Source of the DNA: G963677325 sp963810555
GTDB lineage: Bacteria; Bacteroidota; Bacteroidia; Bacteroidales; Prolixibacteraceae
Assembly: GCA_963810555.1 (NCBI GenBank)
Contig: CAWENX010000006.1
Coordinates: forward strand, 248,001-312,000
Reading direction: 5' to 3'
Length of the DNA stretch: 64,000 bases
The notes beneath the pieces were generated by a model. It was not told where the DNA came from and made no database searches. It saw nothing but the letters and a program-made list of their open reading frames with translations. Below are positions 1-8,640 of this stretch, one piece after another (position 1 is the first letter of the stretch; each line of letters opens with the position of its first letter). The position numbers and the translations under genes are program-made.

Positions 1-2
1 CT

Positions 3-452
3 TCGGTAACAGATGGTAAATTTGTCTTCCAGTCCCACCCGATCGACGGATTGATTTTCCTTGGAATTGCCATTGTTAATTTCTTCCTCATGATGCTTGG
101 CAAAGGGAAGGCACATCTTGCACTTGGTGTTTTCGGAACTGTTAACATGCTCCTTGTTCTTGCAGCCATCATAATGCCAGCGACACTGGGGATGTGGTGC
201 CTGCTTTCCATAGGATTCTTCAATTCCATCATGTTCCCCAACATTTTCTCCCTTGGAGTGAATGACCTCGATCCTTCAGAAATGCCACTTGCATCAGGGA
301 TTATCAACACGTTTATTGTAGGAGGGGCTATCATTCCCGTGGCTCTCGGCGCCCTGACAGACGCCTACAGTGCACGCACAGCCATGATCCTTCTGATCCT
401 CAGCTATGCATACATTACCTTCTTTGCATTAAAGGGCAGTAAAATCCGTTAA
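3..452 (+). CDS. Sugar MFS permease, C-terminal part (FucP/GluP-like), cut by window edge
   Basis: The frame is open from the window edge, so only the last ~150 residues are seen. They form at least four hydrophobic segments with a Pro-rich loop (HPIDG) and the sequence GVNDLDPSEMPLASG, which resembles the C-terminal half of the fucose:H+ symporter (FHS) branch of the major facilitator superfamily. Inner-membrane proton-coupled uptake of a hexose is the family role. A sugar kinase of the ROK family starts 113 bases downstream on the same strand, which fits an uptake-plus-phosphorylation pair. The exact sugar cannot be read from this fragment. Confidence 0.75.
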   Translation, partial: SVTDGKFVFQSHPIDGLIFLGIAIVNFFLMMLGKGKAHLALGVFGTVNMLLVLAAIIMPATLGMWCLLSIGFFNSIMFPNIFSLGVNDLDPSEMPLASGIINTFIVGGAIIPVALGALTDAYSARTAMILLILSYAYITFFALKGSKIR

Positions 453-455
453 AGC

Positions 456-521
456 TGAATGACTATTGAATGACGCGCGAAGCGCCAATGACTATTGAAT
501 GACACGAAGTCTGAATGACAC
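456..521. repeat. TGAATGAC-type intergenic repeat, copy 1
   Basis: Starts four bases after the MFS stop codon and contains repeated TGAATGAC and CAATGACTATTGAATGAC units separated by CGCGAAGC-like linkers. The same vocabulary recurs at 5975-6092, 6479-6512, 15810-15870 and 20938-21062. Confidence 0.7.
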
Positions 522-565
522 AAGATTATATCATATCAAAATTTATCTAATAATTATAATTAACA

Positions 566-1588
566 ATGAAACAGGTAGCAATAGGAATTGATATCGGCGG
601 AACGAATACCGCAATCGGAGTGGTTGACAGGGCAGGCAATCTCCTGTATGAAAAAAAACCCCAGCTCCCGACACCTTTGAGAAGTGAGAATCCGGACTGG
701 GATAAAGCCATAGGAGAGAAATTGCGTGATGAATACATTAATACCCTTGCTGCTGAGATAAAGACAGCGATTGCTACCGTTCAGCAGATCAATCCTGAGA
801 TGGAAGTTGCGGGTATCGGAATCGGGGCTCCCAACGGTAATTATTACAACGGTACTATTGAATTCGCCCCCAATCTTCCTTTTGTCGGCGTTGTTCATGT
901 GACGGATATGATCAAGGCAAAATTTCCTGAATTCAAGTACATTGCACTAACAAACGATGCCAATGCGGCCGCCCTTGGTGAGCTGATTTACGGAGGCGGC
1001 ATAGGAATGAAGAACTTTGTCATGATCACCCTCGGTACGGGACTGGGCAGCGGATTGATCGTCAACGGTGACCTGGTTTACGGCGCTGACGGCTTTGCCG
1101 GTGAAATAGGTCATACTACCCTTGTTCCTAACGGACGTGTTTGCGGATGCGGAGGATTGGGACATCTTGAAGCCTATTGTTCGGCAACCGGAATTAAACG
1201 TACTGTTTTTGAAGTGCTGGCAAAATACAATAACTCGACGAGTGAACTTGCGAAGGTTCCTTATAATGAAATGACAGCCAAGAAAGTGTTCGACGCTGCG
1301 GAGAAGGGTGATCCTATAGCAAAGGAAGTATTTGAAATCACCGGCGAACTGCTTGGACGGTCAATGGCCGATACTGTAAGCCACCTGAGCCCTGAAGCGA
1401 TATTTTTCTTTGGAGGCGCCGCTGCAGCAGGAGAATATATATTCAAACCCACAAGGGAAAGTATGGAACGCCATCTGCTCCCCATTTTCAGGAACAAAGT
1501 AAAACTGCTTCCGTCAAAACTCAAGGAAGGTTCAGCAGCAATTGTCGGAGCCAGCGCACTGGTCTGGAAAGAGATGGAGAAGAATTAA
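566..1588 (+). CDS. ROK family glucokinase-like sugar kinase
   Basis: ATP-dependent sugar kinase of the ROK family, 340 residues, a normal length. The N-terminus carries the phosphate-binding motif GIDIGGTNTAIGVV. The middle holds the ALTNDANAAALGE segment with the catalytic Asp, then LGTGLGSG. The ROK zinc-binding cluster is visible as VCGCGGLGHLEAYCS around residue 195. The ATG at 566 is the only start that keeps the complete phosphate loop. It follows an MFS sugar permease on the same strand and ends before a strong hairpin terminator, so the two may be co-transcribed. Glucose is the most likely substrate, but other hexoses or N-acetyl sugars are possible within ROK. Confidence 0.9.
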   Translation: MKQVAIGIDIGGTNTAIGVVDRAGNLLYEKKPQLPTPLRSENPDWDKAIGEKLRDEYINTLAAEIKTAIATVQQINPEMEVAGIGIGAPNGNYYNGTIEFAPNLPFVGVVHVTDMIKAKFPEFKYIALTNDANAAALGELIYGGGIGMKNFVMITLGTGLGSGLIVNGDLVYGADGFAGEIGHTTLVPNGRVCGCGGLGHLEAYCSATGIKRTVFEVLAKYNNSTSELAKVPYNEMTAKKVFDAAEKGDPIAKEVFEITGELLGRSMADTVSHLSPEAIFFFGGAAAAGEYIFKPTRESMERHLLPIFRNKVKLLPSKLKEGSAAIVGASALVWKEMEKN

Positions 1589-1633
1589 TCTATTGCCGGT
1601 CTTAAAAAAGATCGTAAAATTTATGATAATATG

Positions 1634-1671
1634 TCCCCGATCGATTAACTTTGATCGGGGATTTTAATTTT
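1634..1671 (+). terminator. Rho-independent terminator after ROK kinase
   Basis: Perfect nine-base stem TCCCCGATC/GATCGGGGA around a ten-base loop, followed by TTTTAATTTT. It lies 45 bases after the ROK kinase stop. The next gene begins at 1679, immediately after the T-tract. Confidence 0.85.
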
Positions 1672-1678
1672 GATACAA

Positions 1679-2176
1679 ATGAAAAGAGTTGTAATAGTCC
1701 GTCATGCCAAAGCAGAACAATACGGGTATGACAATGATCTCGAACGCCGTCTCACTGAAAGGGGAGAGGATGATGCTGATCTTGTGAGCAATGAACTGAA
1801 AAGGCTGAAAGTATTTCCTGATCTTATTATTGCCAGTCCAGCCCGACGGACAACCAAAACAGCCGAAATATTTGCTTCAAATCTGAATTATCCCCCAAAA
1901 TCCATTCGTTTTGAAAAGAAACTGTATCACAGGAAAACGCCTGAAGCTTTTCTTGAAATGATTCAGGAACTTGAAGAAGAGATCAATACTGTATTCGTAT
2001 TTGGTCACAATCCCTCAGTTTATTATTACATGAATTACCTGATGCGCAATTTCACAGATGATGTTCCCACATGCTCAACTGTTGCCATCGATTTCGATGC
2101 CGGTTTATGGTCTGAACTCAGGGCAAGCACCGGCGAAATGGGATTACGCATCATACCCGATATGCTGAAAGAATAG
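1679..2176 (+). CDS. SixA-type histidine phosphatase
   Basis: Small histidine phosphatase of the phosphoglycerate-mutase-like superfamily, 165 residues from the ATG at 1679. A TTG three codons upstream is also open. The RHG-type motif is seen as IVRHAKAEQ near the N-terminus, followed by LTERGEDDA, then SPARRTTKTAEIF, and the second catalytic His in FGHNPSVYYY. Size and motif spacing match SixA, which removes phosphate from phosphohistidine of Hpt domains in E. coli. In Bacteroidetes the substrate is unknown. The gene stands alone between a terminator and a repeat-rich gap. Confidence 0.85.
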   Translation: MKRVVIVRHAKAEQYGYDNDLERRLTERGEDDADLVSNELKRLKVFPDLIIASPARRTTKTAEIFASNLNYPPKSIRFEKKLYHRKTPEAFLEMIQELEEEINTVFVFGHNPSVYYYMNYLMRNFTDDVPTCSTVAIDFDAGLWSELRASTGEMGLRIIPDMLKE

Positions 2177-2309
2177 CAATAACCCGCTTTTGAAATAACA
2201 ATCCGAAACTTAAAATATTGCGGCATTTAACGGATAACTTTTCCTTTATCGGCGTTTTATAAACCAATTTTCTCTCCCGATCATCTCATCTGTATTCCCT
2301 TTTACTCCT

Positions 2310-2460
2310 TACCATGATCATACCAAAGCCGTACCAGGTCCATACCTTCTACACTATATCTGCACTATTTCTGCACTATATCTGCACTAATTAGTGTATA
2401 AATAGTGTTTAAATAGTGAAGAACCAGTGGAAATAATATGGACCTGGTATGGGCATGGTA
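2310..2460. repeat. Imperfect long hairpin with CACTA/TAGTG short tandem units
   Basis: The 400-base gap from 2177 to 2579 holds no gene I can support. Its centre has outer arms TACCATG...ACCAGGTCC and GGACCTGGT...CATGGTA that pair. Inside are four spaced CACTA units (about every 11 bases) on the left and three TAGTG units on the right, so the tandem units themselves are inverted. Similar architecture with other words occurs at 51341-51430. Confidence 0.7.
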
Positions 2461-2579
2461 AGGTGAAGGTCAGGCGAAAGGCTGAACGGTTCTGGTAAAA
2501 GAATTAATCCATGGGAGTTTTAACTGGAATTTTCGCGGGGAGTTGGATTTTTAGGATTTGAATTCAGGTTATTGTCAAC

Positions 2580-4430
2580 CTAACGATTTTTGCCAAATAA
2601 TTTCTGTATCAGGTCTGTGCGGTTAATCTTTCTGAGCTCTCCGATCAGATTCTGCCTGTACTCCTTTTTATACCAGAAGAAAAATTTTCTTTGTAAAAGT
2701 TTCTGCTCCTGTGTCTTTGCCGTATAGATCTTTTCTAAGAGTATAAGGATGATAACCGGAGTAATAGATTACTGTTGCAAGTGTCATCGGTGTAGGGGTA
2801 AAATCCTGAACCTGTTCCAGTTTGAAATTCAAATCTTTGGTTTCTACAGCCAGTTCTGCCATATCCTCATTCGTACAACCAGGGTGGCTTGAGATAAAAT
2901 AGGGGATTAATTGCTGGTTTAATCCGTTATCATTATTCACCTTATCGAAGAACTTTGTCAGTTTCCTGAATAATGTAAAGGGAGGTTTTCTGATGATCTT
3001 CAATACTTTTTCTGATGTATGCTCAGGCGCCACCTTTAATCTTCCGGAAACATGGTTTACAATGACCTGTTCAAGATATTCCCTGTTTCCGCGGTTGATG
3101 TCATTATCTTTGTTATGATGAAAAATAAGGTCGTAACGTATACCGCTGCCGATAAAGACCTTTTTGATTCCTTTAACGGAAGCAACTTTCCCGTAAAGTT
3201 GGCTCATCGGGCGATGGTCGGTATTTAGATTGGAACAGACGGAAGGATAAATACAGGAAGGCCTTTTACATACATTGCATTTTGAAAGATCTTCCCCTGC
3301 CATTCTGTACATATTTGCCGAAGGTCCTCCCACATCTGAGATATTCCCTTTAAAATCAGGCATCTTTGCCACCTTTTCAGCTTCTGCAAGAATAGATTCT
3401 TCAGACCGGGAGGTAATAAATTTTCCCTGATGCGCTGAAATGGTGCAAAAAGCACATCCACCGAAGCAGCCCCTGTGAATGGTGATGGAATGGCGGATCA
3501 TTTCATACGCAGGAATCATTCCTTTTCCGTTATAGCGGGGATGGGGAAGCCTTGTAAACGGCAGATCATAATAGCTGTCGAGTTCATCTGTCGTCAGTAC
3601 AGGCCATGAAGGATTAACGACAATCTTTTGATTCACCAATCCTTTGAGTCAGTTTGGATGCCCTCTGTTTTATTCGATTCTTCTTCGATATGCCTGAAAT
3701 TTTTGGCATGGTTTACTTTATCAGAAATACAATCTTCATGGGAAAACAATTCGATCTCTTTCCATTTTTTATTTGTGGCATATTCTTCCAAATCTCCGGT
3801 GAGAAATGCCGTTTGGGGAATCGTTGTGATTGTTTGGAAAGGAACTCCCTGCCTCAGCAATCTGATCAATTCAATGATCGATTTCTCTCCCATACCATAG
3901 AAAAGAAGATCTGCCTTGCTGTCAACCAGAATGGAGGGCTTTAGCTGATCAGACCAGTAATCGTAATGGGTCAGCCTTCTCATAGATGCTTCTATCCCTC
4001 CTATGATTACGGGAACATCAGGATAAAGGTTTTTCAGGATATTGGAATAAACAATGGTTGCATAATCAGGTCTGGCGCCTGCACGGCCTCCCGGTGTGTA
4101 TGCATCATCACTTCGTTTTCGCTTATTGGCTGTATAATGATTGACCATCGAATCCATGCATCCGGCTGATATGGCAAAGAACATCCGGGGTTTGCCAAAT
4201 TTCCTGAAATCCCTCAGGTCATCCTGCCAGTTGGGCTGCGGAACGACGGCGACTTTCAAACCTTCGCGTTCCAAAATCCTTCCTATTACCGCAGTCCCAA
4301 ACGAAGGATGATCGATATAGGCATCTCCGGAGAAAAGAATCACGTCGGGCTGATCCCAGCCCAGTGATTTCATTTCCTTAACTGATGTTGGAAGCCATAG
4401 TTTGTCCGGATATTTGTAAAAACTCTCCAT
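2580..4430 (-). pseudogene. YgiQ family radical SAM protein, frameshifted
   Basis: The three reading frames 4430-3633, 3639-2668 and about 2700-2580 together rebuild a ~615-residue YgiQ-type radical SAM protein. The first part has the N-terminal YgiQ domain (DVILFSGDAYIDHPSFG, PGGRAGARPDYATIVYS). The second part has the iron-sulfur cluster motif CFGGCAFCTISAHQG and the long HRPMSQLYG region. The tail, in a third frame, reads FFFWYKKEYRQNLIGEL as in the family C-terminus. The breaks lie near 3636 and near 2700, each explained by one inserted or lost base. Sequence between breaks is well conserved, so consensus error is at least as likely as real inactivation. YgiQ function is not settled. Confidence 0.85.
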
Positions 4431-4446
4431 GTAAGGTTATTGGAAT

Positions 4447-5088
4447 TCAGAATTTTAGTTCCCCTACCCATTGAATCTTATCGGAAGCTGCCATTCCATT
4501 TGGGTTGCATCCGGGTTGATTTTCAGGTATTGAGATTCCAAGCTGACGGTAGTACTCTATCCAATGCGGGGGAAATTCTTTCTTCTCCCGGTCTTTAAAA
4601 GTCATTGGGAATAAGTCAAAAATCTGAACCGGAGCGAATATCCTGAATATCAATTCCGAGCAGTAGTAACCGGGAGAAGTGAGCTGAAAACTATGATTAT
4701 AGGCTTCTCCCAGAAATTCCCTTGCTGACTTTATTGCCTGGGGTATAAAGGACAAATACTCCTTTTTCAACCGGTAAACTGTGACCTCGGTTTCCTTTTC
4801 ATCAGGATGAAGAAATTGATCGAGGTTTTCACAGCAAACACCCGCTGAGGGAGTGGAATGGTAAACTTTAACTGAGTTATCGGATATCTCAACGATGCCG
4901 ATATGACTGAAATGGGTATTTTTTCCGGTCTGTGTGACAAGATCGATAGCCTGTGAGACGGAACAGGAGAGATGATTCATAAACAGAAGATCTCCTGTCA
5001 TCAGTTCCGTGCTCGTTATCATTCCATTTCCAGCCATTCTTTTATTCCTGTTTAAAAAGAGACCAAAAGTACTCCAAATTTTCATCAA
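4447..5088 (-). CDS. YiiX/YebB-like NlpC/P60-fold cysteine hydrolase
   Basis: Protein of up to 213 residues with the permuted papain-like fold of the YiiX/YebB group. TGDLLFMNHLSCSVSQAID opens the domain. The likely catalytic His is in FSHIGIVE and the Cys in GYYCSELIF, in the permuted order used by this family. These enzymes are thought to hydrolyse amide or thioester bonds, but substrates are unknown. The start is uncertain: the first ATG gives a basic ~22-residue leader, and the ATG at residue 23 (MITSTELMTGDLL) would also leave a complete domain. It lies 16 bases upstream of the YgiQ gene on the same strand and may share a transcript with it. Confidence 0.75.
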   Translation of the reverse strand: MMKIWSTFGLFLNRNKRMAGNGMITSTELMTGDLLFMNHLSCSVSQAIDLVTQTGKNTHFSHIGIVEISDNSVKVYHSTPSAGVCCENLDQFLHPDEKETEVTVYRLKKEYLSFIPQAIKSAREFLGEAYNHSFQLTSPGYYCSELIFRIFAPVQIFDLFPMTFKDREKKEFPPHWIEYYRQLGISIPENQPGCNPNGMAASDKIQWVGELKF

Positions 5089-5146
5089 AAGAATATCCCG
5101 AATCTTTCAGGGTTTAAGACAAAATCCGCTTATTTCTGAATTTAAA

Positions 5147-5320
5147 CCCGAAGGGTTGGTATGATTGCAGATAGAAAGGCACGAACAGAAACGGAACCCT
5201 GAAAGGGTGACATAATTATTCAATCAATATTATAATAGAATTTATAATGTCACTCCTTCGGAGTTCTCCTTCTTCATTTTCCTCTTTCTTCTATAATCAT
5301 TTCATCCCTTCGGGATTTTT
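5147..5320. repeat. REP-like intergenic inverted repeat (CCCTGAAAGGGTGACAT type)
   Basis: The gap between iorB and the YiiX-like gene contains several short CCCGAAGGG/CCCTTCGGG palindromes. One larger pair is GGGTGACATAATTAT near 5205 and ATAATGTCACTCC near 5244-5256. These are typical Bacteroidetes dispersed palindromes. A related set (CCTGATAAGGG, CCCTGCAGGGG) lies at 22065-22185. Confidence 0.6.
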
Positions 5321-5353
5321 AATGTGGATTTTATCCTACACCCATCTTTTACA

Positions 5354-5950
5354 TTATCCTTTACTTAATTTTATATGAGCCAGCGAAAATTCCCTCCCTG
5401 CATGAAAGGCATTCAGGTTCATCGTTACAATATTCTCACCTTTTCTGGAAAATATTTCACGGATACCCTTTTCGATGCTTGCAACGGGAATATCAATAAA
5501 AGGTGTGGCAGCTCCCACCATTACCATGTTCGATGCCTTTACATTTCCTGCTTCTCTTGCCACGTGTTCGGCATCGATAAGAACTGCTTTGGGCTGTTTC
5601 TTTATTTCATCAAGAATCGTCTGAATATCAGGATAATCAGGAATGTTGTTATAGGGTATGCTGTTGGAGACAATATATCCTTCCGAAGAAAGGTATGGCA
5701 AATACCTTAAAGATTCCATCGGTTCGACTGAGAGGATCAGATCTGCTTTACCAAATGGAATAAGATCTGAATGGACCGGTTTGTCGGATAATCGTAAATA
5801 GGATTGTATTGCTCCGCCCCGCTGGCTCATCCCGTGAGTTTCAGCCTGTTTAAGGTATAAATTGTTCTCAAGAGCAGCGAATCCCAGCACTGCCGCAATC
5901 GACAGTATTCCCTGTCCCCCTACTCCAGCCAGTACAATATCACATTTCAT
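5354..5950 (-). CDS. iorB: Indolepyruvate:ferredoxin oxidoreductase, beta subunit
   Basis: Gamma-domain subunit of a thiamine-diphosphate 2-oxoacid:ferredoxin oxidoreductase, 198 residues. It starts MKCDIVLAGVGGQGILSIA, the nucleotide-binding start typical of IorB, followed by KQAETHGMSQRGGAIQSYLR, another family hallmark. With IorA it oxidatively decarboxylates aryl pyruvates, formed by transamination of Trp, Phe or Tyr, to aryl-acetyl-CoA and reduces ferredoxin. It is the downstream partner of iorA (6507-8108), but a repeat-flanked small gene separates the two. An aromatic-amino-acid lyase at 42.3 kb belongs to the same general metabolism. Confidence 0.9.
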   Translation of the reverse strand: MKCDIVLAGVGGQGILSIAAVLGFAALENNLYLKQAETHGMSQRGGAIQSYLRLSDKPVHSDLIPFGKADLILSVEPMESLRYLPYLSSEGYIVSNSIPYNNIPDYPDIQTILDEIKKQPKAVLIDAEHVAREAGNVKASNMVMVGAATPFIDIPVASIEKGIREIFSRKGENIVTMNLNAFHAGREFSLAHIKLSKG

Positions 5951-5974
5951 TTTTTATTGTCATTTCTTACGTAT

Positions 5975-6092
5975 CATTAGTGCCTTCGCGCGTCATTCGC
6001 TTCGTTTCTCTACGTCATTCAATTGTCATTAGCTTCGCGTCATTCGATGGTCACACAATTGTCATTTGCTTCGCGTCATTCAATTGTCATTC
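5975..6092. repeat. TGAATGAC-type repeat, left side of inserted gene
   Basis: On the plus strand this reads as many GTCATTCAATTGTCATT units with CTTCGCG linkers. The last 18 bases (6075-6092) are the exact reverse complement of 6479-6496 on the other side of the four-helix-bundle gene. The stop codon of that gene (6087-6089) is inside the repeat. Confidence 0.8.
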
Positions 6093-6452
6093 AGTTGCAG
6101 ATGTTTTCCCTATTGATTTGATATAGTTATTGAGCTTTACTCCAATATTATCAATTTCAGAGTTTAACGTTTCAAATGCTTCATCTGAAATTAATTTTCT
6201 GGTATGGGTTTTTGTAAGCCATGTTTTTGTTTCAGACAATGATCCATGTGAATAATAACTGAAATTTGTATTTTCTTTAAAATGATATCGTCCAAATCCT
6301 TCGCTCAAATTCGCAGCTATTGAATCGGCAGCCCTTACTAATTGTTTCCCGATCGTATCTTTATTGAAGTAATCCCATTTTATCACTATATCCCAAATTT
6401 TTTGAGCCATTGTCATTGACAAATTATAAACCTTTAATTCTTCTAATTTCAT
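6087..6452 (-). CDS. Four helix bundle protein (S23 / 23S rRNA intervening-sequence family)
   Basis: Protein of 121 residues from the ATG at 6452; an in-frame ATG 24 bases upstream adds eight residues not typical of the family. The pattern KLEELKVYNLSMTMAQKIWD, then GKQLVRAADSIAANLSEGFGR, then SLSETKTWL, is diagnostic for the four-helix-bundle family first seen in 23S rRNA intervening sequences. Related proteins act as avd accessory factors in diversity-generating retroelements, but no reverse transcriptase is present here. The gene sits between iorA and iorB and is bracketed by perfect 18-base inverted repeats, which suggests insertion as a cassette. Its function is unknown. Confidence 0.85.
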   Translation of the reverse strand: MKLEELKVYNLSMTMAQKIWDIVIKWDYFNKDTIGKQLVRAADSIAANLSEGFGRYHFKENTNFSYYSHGSLSETKTWLTKTHTRKLISDEAFETLNSEIDNIGVKLNNYIKSIGKTSATE

Positions 6453-6478
6453 AATCTTGAAAATTAATTTGCACAAAC

Positions 6479-6512
6479 GAATGACAATTGAATGACTATT
6501 GAATGACTATCG
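6479..6512. repeat. TGAATGAC-type repeat, right side of inserted gene
   Basis: Contains GAATGACAATTGAATGAC (6479-6496), the exact reverse complement of 6075-6092, then further TATTGAATGAC units. The iorA stop codon (6507-6509) lies inside it. Confidence 0.8.
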
Positions 6513-8108
6513 AGTGACTTTCTTTCTCACCCTCCTTGCGGCTTTTTGAATACATTCCCTCCTTGGAATAATTACAGATACTCCTTTATAATTAATTTCT
6601 TCTTCGATCATTTTTACCAGTTTCTCATGATTTTTGGGGAGTGCTTCAATGACACGGATATGCTCAGGTTCAACACCTAAGCCTTTACAGATGGATTCAA
6701 TCCTGCCGTAGGCTGATGAGTCCTGCCCTCCTGTCATGGAAGTCGATTCATTGTCACAGATAATTACCACGATATTCGATTTCTCATTCACAGCATCCAG
6801 CAAACCGGTCATTCCTGAATGGGTAAAGGTTGAATCTCCTATCACTGCAACCGAAGGGAACAAGCCTGCATCAGCAGCTCCTTTGGCCATGGTAAGGGAA
6901 GCCCCCATATCCACACATGAGATGATTGAATTGTAGGGAGGCAGCGCCCCCAATGTATAACAGCCGATATCTGAAAAGGCATACCGGTCGCCGTATTTTG
7001 CCATCGCTTCATTAAGTGCTTTAAAGGTATCATGATGACCGCATCCCTTGCACAGGGCGGGCGGACGATTGGCAACAATTCCGGGAATCGGAGTCCCTTT
7101 CGCAGTCTGCTTCTTCAAAGCTTTCCTACCACATCGGGATTCAGTTCTCCGCTTCTCTGGAAGCGTTCCGTCCAGTTTGCCCAGAACCGGCTTTCCTTTT
7201 CCGAAAAAGTCTCTTAATTGTTCTTCCACGAGAGGATACCCTTCTTCAATCACCAAAATCTTATCTGTCTCCTGCTCAAGTTTTTTAAGCATTTTTGAAG
7301 GAAGAGGGTATTGCGAAATCTTTACAACCGGATAAGGACACCCCTCAGGAAAATTCTCATTCAGGTAATTTAAAGCTATACCACAGCATACGATGCCTAA
7401 AGTCTTGTCGATAGCATCTGTATAACTGTTGAAAGATGAAGCTTCGGATTCATCTTTCATCTCTTTTTGTTTATCAAGCAATGCCTGGTAATGTTTCCTT
7501 GCGTAAGCCGGAAGGAGCATAAACTGCATCCTGTTTCCTGGCAGAGTAAGGATATTTTCTCTTCTGGCGGCAGGAACAGTCATAACCCCTGAGCGAGAAT
7601 GGGCAAGGCGTGTTGTGATCCTGAGAAGGACAGGTGTTCCAAGCCTCTCCGAAAGGTCGAATCCTGTCCTTGCCATATCATAAGCCTCCTGCTGGTTGGA
7701 TGGCTCAAGTATCGGGATCATGGCAAACCTGCCGTAATAGCGCGAATCCTGCTCATTTTGTGACGAATGCATGGACGGATCATCAGCAACGGTTATGATC
7801 AGGCCGCCGTTTATACCCGTTACTGCCGAATTCATAAAAGCATCGGCGGCAACATTCAGTCCTACGTGCTTCATGCAGACCATTGATCTTTTTCCTGCAT
7901 ACGACATCCCAAGCGCCGCTTCCATGGCCGTCTTCTCATTTGCCGACCATTCACGGTGAATATTGCGCGCGATGGCTGTTTTATTTTCCTGTATATATTC
8001 CGTTATCTCGGTTGAAGGCGTACCCGGATAGGCATAAACACCTGATATACCACCGTCTATGGCTCCCTGCCCGATTGCCTCCACACCAAGTAAAAGTTTC
8101 TGTGTCAT
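6507..8108 (-). CDS. iorA: Indolepyruvate:ferredoxin oxidoreductase, alpha subunit
   Basis: Large subunit, 533 residues. The N-terminal pyrimidine domain has YAYPGTPSTEITEYIQ and NEKTAMEAALGMSYAGKRSM with the catalytic Glu region. The C-terminal half has CKGCGHHDTF and the thiamine-diphosphate motif GDSTFTHSGMTGLLDAVN ending with IICDNEST. The chain stops soon after IIPRRECIQ; the paired [4Fe-4S] ferredoxin domain found at the C-terminus of many archaeal IorA proteins is absent. Electrons may therefore pass to a separate ferredoxin. It is the upstream gene of an iorA-(insert)-iorB unit transcribed leftward. Confidence 0.92.
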   Translation of the reverse strand: MTQKLLLGVEAIGQGAIDGGISGVYAYPGTPSTEITEYIQENKTAIARNIHREWSANEKTAMEAALGMSYAGKRSMVCMKHVGLNVAADAFMNSAVTGINGGLIITVADDPSMHSSQNEQDSRYYGRFAMIPILEPSNQQEAYDMARTGFDLSERLGTPVLLRITTRLAHSRSGVMTVPAARRENILTLPGNRMQFMLLPAYARKHYQALLDKQKEMKDESEASSFNSYTDAIDKTLGIVCCGIALNYLNENFPEGCPYPVVKISQYPLPSKMLKKLEQETDKILVIEEGYPLVEEQLRDFFGKGKPVLGKLDGTLPEKRRTESRCGRKALKKQTAKGTPIPGIVANRPPALCKGCGHHDTFKALNEAMAKYGDRYAFSDIGCYTLGALPPYNSIISCVDMGASLTMAKGAADAGLFPSVAVIGDSTFTHSGMTGLLDAVNEKSNIVVIICDNESTSMTGGQDSSAYGRIESICKGLGVEPEHIRVIEALPKNHEKLVKMIEEEINYKGVSVIIPRRECIQKAARRVRKKVTR

Positions 8109-8209
8109 AAAAACATATAGTAAAATTCTGAAGCAAATTTTATTGCCGCGAAGTTAGCTGAAATTTAACAATTAAGTCTAATACTCACCCATTGCGGGTC
8201 TGGGGAAGC

Positions 8210-8623
8210 CTATTCTCCTATCAGCGTTACAAAGATTTTTCTTGATATAGCACGGTTGCGGAACTCGCACAAATAAATGCCCTGCCAGATACCTAACTGA
8301 AACTTTCCGTTGACAATGGGTATCGTAAGGCTTGCACCGAAAATGGAAGATTTAAGATGAGCTGACATATCATCACTTCCTTCGATCATATGGATAAAAC
8401 TTCTGTCCCCGTCAGGGACCAGCTTGTTCATAAACGATTCAAAATCAACCCGTACATCAGGATCAGCATTTTCATTGAGGGTTAAAGCAGCCGATGTATG
8501 TTTAAGGAACAAATTGGCTATCCCGTTGCTGATTTGTCCGCGTATCCGCGATTCTATTTCACCGGTTACAAGGTGATACCCCCTGCGTTGAGCGGGAAGG
8601 GTTATTTCAAATTGTTTTATCAT
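8210..8623 (-). CDS. YjbQ family protein (UPF0047)
   Basis: Protein of 137 residues from ATG 8623 (MIKQFEITLPAQRRGYHLVT), the usual family start; the open frame extends upstream but that part is not family-like. Motifs LFLKHTSAALTLNENADPDVR, DGDRSFIHMIEGSDDMSAHLKS and LGIWQGIYLCEFRNR are characteristic of YjbQ/UPF0047. E. coli YjbQ has weak thiamine-phosphate synthase activity in vitro, and the true role is unclear. It stands alone between iorA and a CAP gene. Confidence 0.88.
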   Translation of the reverse strand: MIKQFEITLPAQRRGYHLVTGEIESRIRGQISNGIANLFLKHTSAALTLNENADPDVRVDFESFMNKLVPDGDRSFIHMIEGSDDMSAHLKSSIFGASLTIPIVNGKFQLGIWQGIYLCEFRNRAISRKIFVTLIGE

Positions 8624-8640
8624 ATTTTGAACTGTTTTAA

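Noticed and set aside
6087..6452. Four-helix-bundle gene as an avd accessory of a diversity-generating retroelement
   Set aside because: No reverse transcriptase or template/variable repeat pair is visible in the window.
6736..7335. Plus-strand open frames inside iorA
   Set aside because: They overlap a well-conserved minus-strand gene and show no family motifs; shadows of the real frame.
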